NCBI RefSeq assembly: GCF_947169445.1
Contig: NZ_CAMVPU010000015.1
Span: 1 to 64,000, forward strand
Source: an uncultured Butyrivibrio sp.
Lineage (GTDB): Bacteria; Bacillota; Clostridia; Lachnospirales; Lachnospiraceae
Direction of reading: 5' to 3'
Length of the DNA stretch: 64,000 nt
Part shown: piece by piece, positions 44,751 to 54,298 of the stretch
How positions within the stretch are numbered: the stretch's first letter is position 1
How the letters are laid out: each line of letters opens with the position of its first letter
The notes under the pieces: model-generated
The model's input: only the letters and a program-made list of their open reading frames with translations
Told to the model about the DNA's origin: nothing
Database searches by the model: none
Translations under genes and position numbers: made by a program

Positions 44751-47183
44751 TCATATTTTCAGTTCGTTTGCCATTCTGTAAACACGTGTTGCGTTCTGCT
44801 TGATCTGTTTCTTGCTGATAGAGCCGTCAGAAAGAGCTGCCATCACTCTGTCAAAGTCAGTCTTGCAGCCTGGCATGAACAGATCGCCACCTGCTTTTAC
44901 AACCTCAGGTGCAAGGGCTCCTCTGTATTTGTTGGCAGGATTTGATGAAAACATGTCTACTACCCAGTCAGTCATTACTATGCCTTCAAAACCGTACTCG
45001 CAGCGCAGAACATCCTCAATGAGCCCCCTATGCTCAGAAGTATGCTGACCGTTAAGCAGGTTGTAGGATGTCATTACTGCCTTAGGCTGAGAATTTCTGA
45101 CACAAATGCCAAAGCCTCTAAGGTAAATCTCTCTCATAGCTCTCTCGGATACATGGCTGTTACTGTTGTATCTATTAGTTTCTGCATTATTGGCAGCATA
45201 GTGCTTGATAGTAGTTCCGCAGGCTCTGTGTTTCTGGACGCCCTTTGTTATGGCTGCTGCGCAAAGGCCGGATACAAGCGGATCCTCTGAATAGTATTCA
45301 AAGTTACGACCGCAGAGAATACTTCTATGGATGTTAAGGGCTGGAGCAAGCCACAACTGCACCTTGAACATTTCCATCTCACTTCCGACCATATCACCAT
45401 AGCTGCATGCCAGATCAAAGTTAAAGCTCTGCGCGATTGCAGTGCCAATAGGAATAGCTGTAGCCCACTGCTCTTTAACCTTAGCTTCATCAATTGGGCC
45501 TGCTGCCTTTTTAGCTTCCTCAATAGCCTTTAGCATTTCCTCATCCATGAAGTCAATCCAGCTTCCAACTGCACTTCCGATTCCATGAACTCCATTTTCA
45601 TCCTCATAATACTGAGGTGAAAGGCGAAGTCCTGCAGGGCCATCAGCCATTACCATGCTGTAGATTTCCTTGTCCAAAAATTTTGTGGTTGTCTCTCCGG
45701 CAGCTCCTGCCACAGCAAATGCAGCATTTCCAATAACGCTAAGGCCTGTATTATCAGGGTTAAAAGAACCAATATTCATAAATGCCAGTTCTTCGTCTGA
45801 TAAACCATCAATCACATCATCCACAGGATACTCGACATCATATTCAACCTGTCCGGGTACAAAATCCTCTGCGCCAAGGCTGATGCAAGGAATATTTGCG
45901 GAAGCAGCGTTTATTTCAACCACCTTCTCCTCAGGAACAAAATCCTCAAAACCAGGATTTCCAAGGCAATTTCTTGTCTTAAGTGTTGTAATTGTCTCAG
46001 AAAGAGATACTATGCCATGTAAGAGAACATTGTCGCTGCTGTTACCAACGCAGATAAGGTAATCACCCTCATCCAGGATATATGCAGCGTTCTTTTCATC
46101 ATAGGAAGCAAAGTCAGACATCTTAAAGCTTGTCTTTACTACTTCACTCTCTCCTGCCTTAAGTTCGCTGCTCTTTGCATAGCAAACCAGGTCCTTGGCA
46201 GGCTTATCCAAAATGCCGTCAGGACAGGACATATAAACCTGTACAACCTCTTTTCCAGAGTGGTTTCCAATATTGGTCACCTTAACTTCAACTGTAATGT
46301 TTTCCTTGTCGTTAGTTACAGATACCGGCTCGATTGCAAAATCTGTATATGATTTTCCAAAGCCAAATGGGAAATAAGGCTTAACACCTACGCTGTCAAA
46401 ATATCTGTAACCAACATAGATTCCTTCCTTGTAATTAACATCGTCATTATCGCCAAAATCACCGACAGTGCTGTAATCCTCCCACTTTGTCCATGTAGTG
46501 GAAAGCTTACCTGAAGGGTTCATCTTTCCAAGAAGGATACCTGCAAGTACATCACCTGTTACTACTCCAAGCTGTGAAAGAAGGAGAATGTTCTTTACCT
46601 CCATTACAGGGGTAAGGTCAACCGGGCCTCCTACGTTTAATACAAGCATGAATTTCTCATATTTCTGACTAAGCAGAAGAATATCTCTCACCTCAGAATC
46701 TGTAAGATATACATCTCCCTTTTTTACCTGTCTGTCAGCACCCTCTCCGGAATTTCTGGAAAGAACGTAGATAGCTGCATCAGCATCAAAACTAAGTTCA
46801 AGCTCATGCTCAGGTTCAGGCTCAATCTTACCCATGCTGTACATCATGGCATTTACGCCAAGAGCCTTAGCTTCGCTCTTTATTCCTTCTACAAATTTCT
46901 TATGATTGTCTTTTAAAATCTCGTCATAGTCATCAAGCCATTTTCCGCTAGTAAGCTCAAATCCAGCCTCGATAAGTCCCTGTTCTACATTAACCGAAAA
47001 TCTGCTGTTTACTTCACCTGATCCTGTGCCGCCCTTTATTGTATGGCGAATGCCATTACCGAAAGCAGCAATCCTGCAAGGCTTATCCAAAGGAAAAGCT
47101 TCATCTTCTCTTTTTAAAAACAGTGTACATTCGGCAGCTGTTCCCCTTACAAGCTCCAAATGCTCCTTCTCATAGTTTTGCAT
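44751..47183 (-). CDS. GH3 glycosidase, permuted domain order (810 residues)
   Basis: A beta-glucosidase/beta-xylosidase-type family 3 enzyme with the C-terminal domain first, then a fibronectin III-like domain (about 330-400), then the TIM barrel (about 500-800). The barrel shows MADGPAGLRL, NIHRSILCGRNFEYYSEDP, IKHYAANNAETNR and IVMTDW with the nucleophile aspartate. No signal peptide, so it is intracellular. Reversed order is established for B. fibrisolvens BglA. GGAGG lies before the ATG at 47183; the longer frame overlaps the next gene. It is the last gene of the glycan operon. Confidence 0.93.
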   Translation of the reverse strand: MQNYEKEHLELVRGTAAECTLFLKREDEAFPLDKPCRIAAFGNGIRHTIKGGTGSGEVNSRFSVNVEQGLIEAGFELTSGKWLDDYDEILKDNHKKFVEGIKSEAKALGVNAMMYSMGKIEPEPEHELELSFDADAAIYVLSRNSGEGADRQVKKGDVYLTDSEVRDILLLSQKYEKFMLVLNVGGPVDLTPVMEVKNILLLSQLGVVTGDVLAGILLGKMNPSGKLSTTWTKWEDYSTVGDFGDNDDVNYKEGIYVGYRYFDSVGVKPYFPFGFGKSYTDFAIEPVSVTNDKENITVEVKVTNIGNHSGKEVVQVYMSCPDGILDKPAKDLVCYAKSSELKAGESEVVKTSFKMSDFASYDEKNAAYILDEGDYLICVGNSSDNVLLHGIVSLSETITTLKTRNCLGNPGFEDFVPEEKVVEINAASANIPCISLGAEDFVPGQVEYDVEYPVDDVIDGLSDEELAFMNIGSFNPDNTGLSVIGNAAFAVAGAAGETTTKFLDKEIYSMVMADGPAGLRLSPQYYEDENGVHGIGSAVGSWIDFMDEEMLKAIEEAKKAAGPIDEAKVKEQWATAIPIGTAIAQSFNFDLACSYGDMVGSEMEMFKVQLWLAPALNIHRSILCGRNFEYYSEDPLVSGLCAAAITKGVQKHRACGTTIKHYAANNAETNRYNSNSHVSERAMREIYLRGFGICVRNSQPKAVMTSYNLLNGQHTSEHRGLIEDVLRCEYGFEGIVMTDWVVDMFSSNPANKYRGALAPEVVKAGGDLFMPGCKTDFDRVMAALSDGSISKKQIKQNATRVYRMANELKI

Positions 47184-47208
47184 TGTAACCCTCCGTCCCT
47201 GTAGTCCA

Positions 47209-50022
47209 TTATAGCTCTGTAATGCCTCTCTTAAGATCAGCCTCAATATCCTTGGTTCTGATAACCTTAGCTGACTTAATCTCAAGTCCGCCCTGAGCAA
47301 AATAGAATTTCAGATAGAAATTCCCGATAAATGGCGGATACAAAGTCATTCTGACTGTCTGCCACTCTTTATCCATTCCGGTAAGAGTTACTGTCTTAAC
47401 CAGCATCTTGTCCTGGAATATGGAAAGAGGAAGCTGAGCCACGTCAGGCTGATTGTCTGCTCTCATTACAATTTCAAGATCCATGATGCATCTTCTTGGT
47501 GTTGTCAGGACAAATACTGTTGTTGCCTTCTTCTCCACCTTGATTGCCTTAACATCAAGCTCTGTCTCGTCCTTGTCGATTGTGACATCTATCATATCCT
47601 GAAGTGCACTGTCCTCTGCAGATACAGCCTTCTCAAGCTCTTTATCAAGAGCTGACTCGTTGCCGAGCATATGCTGATAAACAGGTGTCTTCAAAATAAA
47701 TCTAAGAATATTAGCTGCGTTTCGTGCAAGCTCTGCTCTCTCAAGTCTTCCATCCTCAAGAGCACTTGGAAGATCATCGCCGTTGCTGTTTTCAGCAGCA
47801 CAGGTATTAACCATATTTACGTCATTCTGAGCGCGAACCTGTGATGAAACATTCTGATAGCTTCCTGGAGCGCCGGCTTCATCATTACCCATTGCCCACC
47901 AGTCAGTCATGGCAATTCCATCAAAGCCCCATTCACCTCTAAGAAGTGTTGTCAGAAGGTCATAGCTGCTGGCTGTCCAAAGTCCATTTAAAGGTCCGTA
48001 GGTAGTCATAACAGCTCTTGCGTTTCCTTCTCTTACTGCCAGCTCAAAGCCCTTAAGGTAAATCTCACGAAGTGCTCTCTCAGAAACGACGTTGTTAACA
48101 TTATGTCTGTGGAACTCCTGAGTATTGCCTGCAAAGTGCTTAACTACTCCGGTCACATCATATTTGTGCATTCCCTTAAGCTGAGCAGCAACAAGCTTAC
48201 CTGTAAGGAAAGGATCCTCTGAGAAATACTCAAAGTTTCTGCCGTTAAGAGGGCTTCTGTGGATATTCATACCAGGTCCAAGAAGAGCATCTATTCTGTG
48301 TCTTCTAAGATCAAGGCCTTCCCATCTAAAAAGCTCTTCATTAAGTTCTTCGTTAAAAGAGCAAGCAAGGCAGGTTCCGTTTGGAAGTGCGAAAGCATGA
48401 GTACCGCAGTCCATACGAATTCCGGAAGGACCGTCTGCGCAGCCTGCAACAGGGATGCCAAATACTTTAAGTGACTCTGTCACTCCGCCGAAGGCTCCGG
48501 CAATACCGGCAGTTACTTTTGGTGAGCACATTCCCTCACCTCTTACCATAGCGCACAGATCTTCATCGGAAAGCTGGGAGATAAACTGCTCCATAGTAAC
48601 TTTTCCGCTTTCAACGTCCCTTAGCTTGTAGCCCTTATCACCTGTGTATTTGTAAAGAGATGCCTTTGGAAGACGCTCTTTTCTCTTTTTGTTAGGGTCA
48701 ATTGTTCTTGTAGGAACCTTCTCTGTGCCCTCAACGAGCTTGCCGTTCTTAAGAACCGGCTTAAGGCGCTCAAACTCTTCAACAGGAGCATAGGCTTCCT
48801 CACACTTTTTAACAACTTCTGTCTTCTTTAATGTAAATGAGCCAACTTTAGCAGCGCTTCTTACATCACTTCCTGCAAAAAGAGTATATTCACCCTCTTC
48901 AAGTACGTAGCAGGCCTTATTTCCTGTAGCTCCGCCATCATCATAAGAAGCCATCCAGTATTTTGGAATAGCAAAGCTTACTTTCTGGCTCTGGCCCTTC
49001 TTTAGCAGGTCAGTCTTGGCAAAGCCGCAAAGTACTCTTGATGCCTTTCCAAGCTTACCCTGAGGAGCTTCAACATATACCTGAACAACTTCTTTTCCTG
49101 CAACCTCTCCTGTGTTGGTTACAAGAACCTCTAAAGAAACTCCTTCTTTGCTGTCATAAACGAATTCACCTGCAGCAATATCGAAGGTTGTATATGATAA
49201 TCCATAGCCAAATGGGTAAAGAACCTTTTCCTTATCAAAGGTCTCAAAATAGCGGTAACCTACGTAAATATCCTCTGCCTGATAGTTCTTTTTCTCAGAA
49301 CCAAAGTTCTTAGTGGAGGCATAATCAGAAATATTGTAGGCAATAGTGTCAGAGAGCTTACCTGAAGGATTAACCTTGCCGCTAAGTACGTCAAGAACTG
49401 CGTTTCCGCCTTCCTGACCGCCCTGCCATACATACAGAACTGCTGATGGGTTAATCTCTGAAACCCACTTCATATCAATGATATTTCCAACGTTAAGGAG
49501 CACAACCACCTTATCAAAGAACTTGCAGACGGTCTTCATGGCCTTCTTTTCTTCATCTGTTAAAAGAAAGCTTCCCTGAGCATCCTTATTGTCCTGGTCC
49601 TCACCTGCTGTTCTTCCAACGATGAAAATTGCTGTGTCGGACTCTTTTGCTGCCTTTTTAACTATAGCGTCGCTAAGAGGCATTTCCTTCTGGAACCATG
49701 GCTCTGAAGCCCAGCCGGCACCTGAATCGAAAGGATTTTCTTCTACGAATTTCTCATATGCTTCTCTAAGAGACTTATTTACCTTATAATCCTTGGAATC
49801 TGCAAGAGCTTCATAAATGCCAACCACATAGTCAACATTTACCATTCCGCCTGAACCTGTGCCACTCTTGTAGTAATTCATCTGGCTTCTTCCGAATACA
49901 GCCAGCTTGGAGCCTTTCTTAAGCGGGAGGACATCGCCATCGTTCTTCATAAGGACAATTCCTTCTGCCGCTGCAGCTCTTGCTACCTCTTTAAATTTCT
50001 CATAATCCCATGTTTTTCCCAT
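47209..50022 (-). CDS. GH3 glycosidase, permuted, with extra C-terminal module (937 residues)
   Basis: A second permuted family 3 enzyme. The leading domain has SGTGSGGMVNVD; a fibronectin III-like domain follows, then the TIM barrel with CADGPSGIRMD, NIHRSPLNGRNFEYFSEDP, VKHFAGNTQEFHRH and IAMTDWW (nucleophile aspartate). A further 140-residue beta-rich module ends the protein (about 795-937). It lacks a signal peptide and so works on imported oligosaccharides. It lies 15 bases after the esterase gene and 25 before the other GH3 gene. Substrate is uncertain. Confidence 0.93.
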   Translation of the reverse strand: MGKTWDYEKFKEVARAAAAEGIVLMKNDGDVLPLKKGSKLAVFGRSQMNYYKSGTGSGGMVNVDYVVGIYEALADSKDYKVNKSLREAYEKFVEENPFDSGAGWASEPWFQKEMPLSDAIVKKAAKESDTAIFIVGRTAGEDQDNKDAQGSFLLTDEEKKAMKTVCKFFDKVVVLLNVGNIIDMKWVSEINPSAVLYVWQGGQEGGNAVLDVLSGKVNPSGKLSDTIAYNISDYASTKNFGSEKKNYQAEDIYVGYRYFETFDKEKVLYPFGYGLSYTTFDIAAGEFVYDSKEGVSLEVLVTNTGEVAGKEVVQVYVEAPQGKLGKASRVLCGFAKTDLLKKGQSQKVSFAIPKYWMASYDDGGATGNKACYVLEEGEYTLFAGSDVRSAAKVGSFTLKKTEVVKKCEEAYAPVEEFERLKPVLKNGKLVEGTEKVPTRTIDPNKKRKERLPKASLYKYTGDKGYKLRDVESGKVTMEQFISQLSDEDLCAMVRGEGMCSPKVTAGIAGAFGGVTESLKVFGIPVAGCADGPSGIRMDCGTHAFALPNGTCLACSFNEELNEELFRWEGLDLRRHRIDALLGPGMNIHRSPLNGRNFEYFSEDPFLTGKLVAAQLKGMHKYDVTGVVKHFAGNTQEFHRHNVNNVVSERALREIYLKGFELAVREGNARAVMTTYGPLNGLWTASSYDLLTTLLRGEWGFDGIAMTDWWAMGNDEAGAPGSYQNVSSQVRAQNDVNMVNTCAAENSNGDDLPSALEDGRLERAELARNAANILRFILKTPVYQHMLGNESALDKELEKAVSAEDSALQDMIDVTIDKDETELDVKAIKVEKKATTVFVLTTPRRCIMDLEIVMRADNQPDVAQLPLSIFQDKMLVKTVTLTGMDKEWQTVRMTLYPPFIGNFYLKFYFAQGGLEIKSAKVIRTKDIEADLKRGITEL

Positions 50023-50037
50023 AATAATCTCCTGTGG

Positions 50038-51588
50038 TTAATGCTGCACATTTCCAAAGCCCATCTGAGCATATTTGAAAAATGCTTCTCTACCTAATTC
50101 AACAAGCTTATGGTCATAATTATGTCTGCACTCGCACACTTTGTCAAAGACTAATGTTGCTTCATCATTTTCTTTTGATGCATCCCACTTAGGAATCAGA
50201 TCATTATTGGGGTTGCCGTTTCTTGCAAAATTAATTACAGATGCAAAAACCTGTTCCTGAAGCTTATCAGATACTCCGTCGACATTTGCAGACGGAACTC
50301 TTTCAATATTGTGGAACACAAAAGGAATATCCGAGCAGTGCCATGCAATCTTGCCGTGCTGAATCGGGAATTCATAAGCAAACATGTAGGAGTAGGTATC
50401 TGCTTCACTTCTCTTAGAAGCCTCTGCAATCAGCTTCATGGTAGGAATTCTGAAGATAAAGTCCAGAGAAATAAGGTCTGTTATCTTCTTTCCGGGATAA
50501 GCTTCCTTAAACAGGCTTATCAGTTCATCCGAATATTCCTTGTATTTTTCTTTTACCAGAGCAGTCTGCTCCTCCTCTGTCATCTCATATTTATTGAAGA
50601 AAAGAGGCATGAATGCAAATTCGCCTATTACTGTTCCGATCATCATAGGAATTGTCTTGGCATGCTCTGTAAAGCCGGTGATATGAGGCTCGCCCAAGTA
50701 ATAGTCGTTGACCATAGGTGAACATCCCTTATAGACAGATGGATCAGTGATTTTTTCCGATGCCTTTTCATAAGCCTTTACAAGCTCAGGATATTCTATA
50801 GTCTCAAGCTTTCCTACCTCTTCTTTTGTAAGTCTCAGCTCTTCTAACATTCCGGATACGATCTGCTCTCCGCCGGTCTTGCCATTTCCCATGAAATCAG
50901 GGTCAAGAACACCGCTCATTACTATTGCCTTATGGAAAAGACCATCTGCTTCAGGAGTCTGCATAAGGCTTGTAACCTTCATGCCGCCGCCTGACTGTCC
51001 AAAAATTGTTACGTTGTCAGGATCTCCACCAAAAGCGCTGATATTCTCTTTTACCCACTTAAGAGCTGCTACAAGATCAGCATTTCCGCAGTTGGCTGAG
51101 TTCTTGTACTTCTCTCCAAAAGGCTTAAGGTCCAGGTATCCTAAGATATTCAATCTATGATTTACATTAACAACAACTACGTCGCCATTTTTAGCCATTT
51201 CATCGCCTTCATAGGCAAGCTGCTCAATGGCTGATCCGGCAAAGAAGCCGCCGCCGTGGAACCATACCATAACAGGCTTTTTGCTATTAGAATCAAGGCC
51301 AGTTGTCCAGATATTCAGGTTCTGGCAATGCTCGCTCTGTGGCCAGTAGGCATGAGGCACCATCAGCTCTCCCTGAGGATTGTCCTGATGCATCAGGTTG
51401 CACACCATTCCATAGCTTGTGGCATCCTTAACCCCCTCCCAAGGCTCAACCTCTGTAGGCTGCATAAATCTCTCAGCCTCAGCGTAATGTACACCCTTAA
51501 ATACATAGACTCCATTGTAAAAATATCCCTGCAGCTTACCAGCCTTGGTACTAACTATCGTTGATTCATCACATAGAAACTTTGCCAT
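50038..51588 (-). CDS. type B carboxylesterase
   Basis: A 516-residue intracellular esterase of the cholinesterase-like family. MVWFHGGGFFAGS is the oxyanion hole and TIFGQSGGGMKV the nucleophile serine; the N-terminal GKLQGY...FKGVHYAEAERF is typical. In this operon it probably removes acyl groups from imported plant oligosaccharides. GGAGG lies nine bases before the ATG at 51588; the longer frame to 51720 reads through an intergenic hairpin. It is 183 bases after the permease gene. Confidence 0.92.
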   Translation of the reverse strand: MAKFLCDESTIVSTKAGKLQGYFYNGVYVFKGVHYAEAERFMQPTEVEPWEGVKDATSYGMVCNLMHQDNPQGELMVPHAYWPQSEHCQNLNIWTTGLDSNSKKPVMVWFHGGGFFAGSAIEQLAYEGDEMAKNGDVVVVNVNHRLNILGYLDLKPFGEKYKNSANCGNADLVAALKWVKENISAFGGDPDNVTIFGQSGGGMKVTSLMQTPEADGLFHKAIVMSGVLDPDFMGNGKTGGEQIVSGMLEELRLTKEEVGKLETIEYPELVKAYEKASEKITDPSVYKGCSPMVNDYYLGEPHITGFTEHAKTIPMMIGTVIGEFAFMPLFFNKYEMTEEEQTALVKEKYKEYSDELISLFKEAYPGKKITDLISLDFIFRIPTMKLIAEASKRSEADTYSYMFAYEFPIQHGKIAWHCSDIPFVFHNIERVPSANVDGVSDKLQEQVFASVINFARNGNPNNDLIPKWDASKENDEATLVFDKVCECRHNYDHKLVELGREAFFKYAQMGFGNVQH

Positions 51589-51697
51589 TATTTTTATCCT
51601 CCAATTGCATGTACTTTTTTGGCCCCCATCGGCCGCATTTGTGTTATTCCTCATATGCGGCAGGATTCCATACTTATACCTCACCAAGGCAATCAAG

Positions 51698-51749
51698 GAA
51701 CCTACCGCTCTCGCATACATGCGAGCCGGTAGACGTTCGGACTAGGTTC
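51698..51749 (-). other. intra-operon hairpin between permease and esterase genes
   Basis: CTCGCAT/ATGCGAG and CTACCG/CGGTAG are stacked, with GAACCTA/TAGGTTC at the base. On the minus strand no T-run follows, so it is probably a stability or processing hairpin that could set different levels for the transport and enzyme parts of the transcript. Confidence 0.6.
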
Positions 51750-51771
51750 GAAAAAACCTCACCAAGTCCTC

Positions 51772-52734
51772 TCAGCCCTTTACTGCACCGATCATGACAC
51801 CGGACTCGAAGTACTTCATAACGAATGGATATACCACGATCATCGGCGCACTGGATACAATGATAACTGCATATTTTACCAGCTGCTTGTAGGCATTGGC
51901 GTCAGATACTGCATCCAAAGTTGACATACTTGCCGCCGTATTCGCATCATTTACAATCAGGATCTCTCTAAGTACCAACTGAAGTGGGAACAGCTCACGG
52001 TTCTGCAGATACATGGAAGCCTGGAACCATGAATTCCAATGAGCAATAATATAGTAAAGAGCAATTGTTGCAACACTTGCCTTAACAAGAGGAAGAAGAA
52101 CCTGGAAAATAACAGTAAGATCTCCTGCGCCATCAAGTCTTGCGGACTCCTCAAGAGCCGGTGGAACTGTCTGGAACGCTGTCCTCATGATAATAAGGTT
52201 ATAAGTTGACACACAGGCCGGCAAAATTACAGCCCATCTGGTGTTAAGAAGAGAAAGCTTCTGCATAATGATATATGAAGGAACAATACCGCCTCCGAAT
52301 ATCATTGTAAAAGAAATGAGCATCATCAAAACATCTGCAAAAAGAAGATCTCTTCTTGAAAGAACATATGCTCCGATAATAGTGATCAGCATGCCGAGTA
52401 CTGTTGCTACTGTAACATAAATAACTGTATTTCCAAAGCCCCTTACAAGATCCTTGTTATTGAACACCAGCTGGTAACCTGTGAAATTGATGCCATGAGG
52501 CGCAAGAACCAGACCACTCTTTGTATTGAGCCAGTATGGATCACTTATTGATGAAAAGAATACATGTAAAACCGGCAATAAAAATGCAATTGCTAAAGCA
52601 GTAAGCAGTGTATAGTTAAAACAAACAAAGATTTTTCTTGGAATACTACTCTTTATCTTATTTTCCTTGGGTGTTGAAAAAACTATCTTTTCCTTAGCCT
52701 TATCACCCTTTAATGTCATTGACAATGAATCCAT
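51772..52734 (-). CDS. carbohydrate ABC permease (LplC/YtcP type)
   Basis: A 320-residue membrane protein with six helices after a 35-residue cytoplasmic start. The ATPase-contact loop EESARLDGAGDLTVIFQVLLP is the EAA motif of sugar permeases. GGGAGG lies six bases before the ATG. It pairs with the permease encoded 14 bases upstream. The importer ATPase is not in the locus, as is common when a shared MsmX-like ATPase is used. Confidence 0.94.
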   Translation of the reverse strand: MDSLSMTLKGDKAKEKIVFSTPKENKIKSSIPRKIFVCFNYTLLTALAIAFLLPVLHVFFSSISDPYWLNTKSGLVLAPHGINFTGYQLVFNNKDLVRGFGNTVIYVTVATVLGMLITIIGAYVLSRRDLLFADVLMMLISFTMIFGGGIVPSYIIMQKLSLLNTRWAVILPACVSTYNLIIMRTAFQTVPPALEESARLDGAGDLTVIFQVLLPLVKASVATIALYYIIAHWNSWFQASMYLQNRELFPLQLVLREILIVNDANTAASMSTLDAVSDANAYKQLVKYAVIIVSSAPMIVVYPFVMKYFESGVMIGAVKG

Positions 52735-52748
52735 CTTGAACCTCCCTT

Positions 52749-53684
52749 TTAGAACAGTGATGTCTCAGTATATTTGCGGCTGATCTTATTAGTAGTAACA
52801 ATCAGCACCAGATTTATAAGTGAATTGAAAAGACCTACTGCAGTTGAATAACTGTAATCTCCGTCCATAAGACCTTTTCTATACACATAAGAAGCAATAA
52901 TATCAGCTGTATCATAAATCTGTGAGTTATACATAAGAATTGTCTTTTCATAGCTGGATGCCATAAGCATACCAACTCTGAGGATCAGCATGATAATGAT
53001 TGTCTGGCTGATTCCGGGAAGTGTAACGTGGATCAGCTGTTTAAAGTGGCCTGCGCCGTCGATCTTGGCTGCTTCATAGAGCTGCCTGTCTACCCCTGAA
53101 AGAGCTGCTATATAAAGAATTGTTCCAAATCCAAGTCCCTGCCACAGATCTGAGATAATGTAAATAGGTCTCCAATAGGATGCAACTCCCAAAAGATTCT
53201 GTGTCTTACCTGTAAGTGCTGTCATAAGTGTTCCGAGAACGCCTGATGTCTTACAGAAATCAACAACAATACCACATACAACAACCATTGAAATGAAGTA
53301 AGGCAGATAGCTTATTGTCTGCACTGTTTTTCTGAAGTGCTTGTTGGCAATATCATTGATGAGAAGCGCCAATATAATGGTGAGTGGGAAACCAATCAGA
53401 AGACTCCATCCATTTAACAGGATTGTGTTCTTAATAAGTCTCCAGAAGTAAAAAGATCCAAAGAAATCAGTGAAGTTCTTTAAACCAACGAATCTTTTTA
53501 CCAAGCTGCCAAAGATACCGAGCTTTGGCTTGTAGTCCGAAAAGGCCATGAGAATACCTGACATTGGCAGGTAGGCGAATACTATGTAGAACATTATGAG
53601 TGGAAGCACCAGAAGATATCTTTTCCAGTTTCTCCTCATATCTTTCGCGACAGCCTCTTTCGTAAATTTCTTTTCCCTAGACAT
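52749..53684 (-). CDS. carbohydrate ABC permease (LplB/YteP type)
   Basis: A 311-residue membrane protein with six helices and the EAA-like loop YEAAKIDGAGHFKQLIHVTLP. Residues FSDYKPKLGIFGS after the first helix are typical of LplB/YteP permeases that import oligosaccharides in Gram-positive bacteria. It is the first gene of the operon permease-permease-esterase-GH3-GH3. GGAGG precedes the ATG. Confidence 0.94.
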   Translation of the reverse strand: MSREKKFTKEAVAKDMRRNWKRYLLVLPLIMFYIVFAYLPMSGILMAFSDYKPKLGIFGSLVKRFVGLKNFTDFFGSFYFWRLIKNTILLNGWSLLIGFPLTIILALLINDIANKHFRKTVQTISYLPYFISMVVVCGIVVDFCKTSGVLGTLMTALTGKTQNLLGVASYWRPIYIISDLWQGLGFGTILYIAALSGVDRQLYEAAKIDGAGHFKQLIHVTLPGISQTIIIMLILRVGMLMASSYEKTILMYNSQIYDTADIIASYVYRKGLMDGDYSYSTAVGLFNSLINLVLIVTTNKISRKYTETSLF

Positions 53685-53759
53685 TTGTAACCCTCCTTAA
53701 AAATACATCATGCTCCTCCCCAAGAAGCACTATTATATCCCGTACGGTGCCATCCATTC

Positions 53760-53780
53760 GCCAAAATGTACACTTTTGGC
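53760..53780. promoter_or_regulatory. inverted repeat upstream of the permease operon promoter
   Basis: GCCAAAA-7-TTTTGGC is a perfect inverted repeat 76 bases before the permease start. On the minus strand TATAAT (53737-53732) lies 22 bases downstream with a poor -35 box, so this could be an activator site at about -36 to -56. A related repeat lies before the binding-protein gene. Confidence 0.55.
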
Positions 53781-54016
53781 TCCTGTCTGGCAACTGTTAT
53801 GTGATTACCACTTTAATCCATATAAACATCAAATTATAGAACCAGCTTTTGATTTTATATTCCGTTTTTTGCACATTCCAAAAAGGACAATAATTGATAT
53901 CAACAACCACTTTTTGAATCCCCCTTAGCCGAATCAAGGTAGTTGCTGGTAATGCAGACACATTTCATGAATACGTTCTCAAGCTTTACAGCTGAATTAT
54001 AAGTTAGCGGTAATGA
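53781..54016. other. intergenic stretch, no gene seen
   Basis: A/T-rich region between the putative operator of the permease operon and the nested palindrome. No open frame with ribosome binding site, and no other repeat was seen. Confidence 0.4.
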
Positions 54017-54274
54017 AGGGATGAATTCAAAAATGCTTTGTTTTCGGGAAGCCGAGAAGGTGATTTTGACATATTTTACGAATCATTCGCACACGGAAGA
54101 TAATTCATGAGTGTAAAAAATAAGGGATGTTTTCCTGCTCATGGTTCACCCAATTTTGAACCATAGGAAAACATCCCTTATTTTTTATGCCATGAATTAC
54201 GACACGGAGAAGTGAGTAAAATATGTCAAATCACCGCCCGACGACCGAAAACAAACATTTTTGAATTCATCCCT
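54017..54274. repeat. nested 258-bp palindrome with terminator core
   Basis: The outer arms 54017-54047 and 54245-54274 match over 30 pairs with one bulge. Further in, 54059-54079 pairs with 54216-54235 (one bulge). The core 54115-54136 pairs perfectly with 54165-54186 over 22 bp, with an inner TGGTTCA/TGAACCA and A6/T6 at its ends. The core should terminate transcription on both strands, including the AraC-type gene that ends 24 bases away. The long outer arms exceed what termination needs. Confidence 0.85.
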
Positions 54275-54298
54275 ATGTTAGATTCCGGCGGAGAAAAT

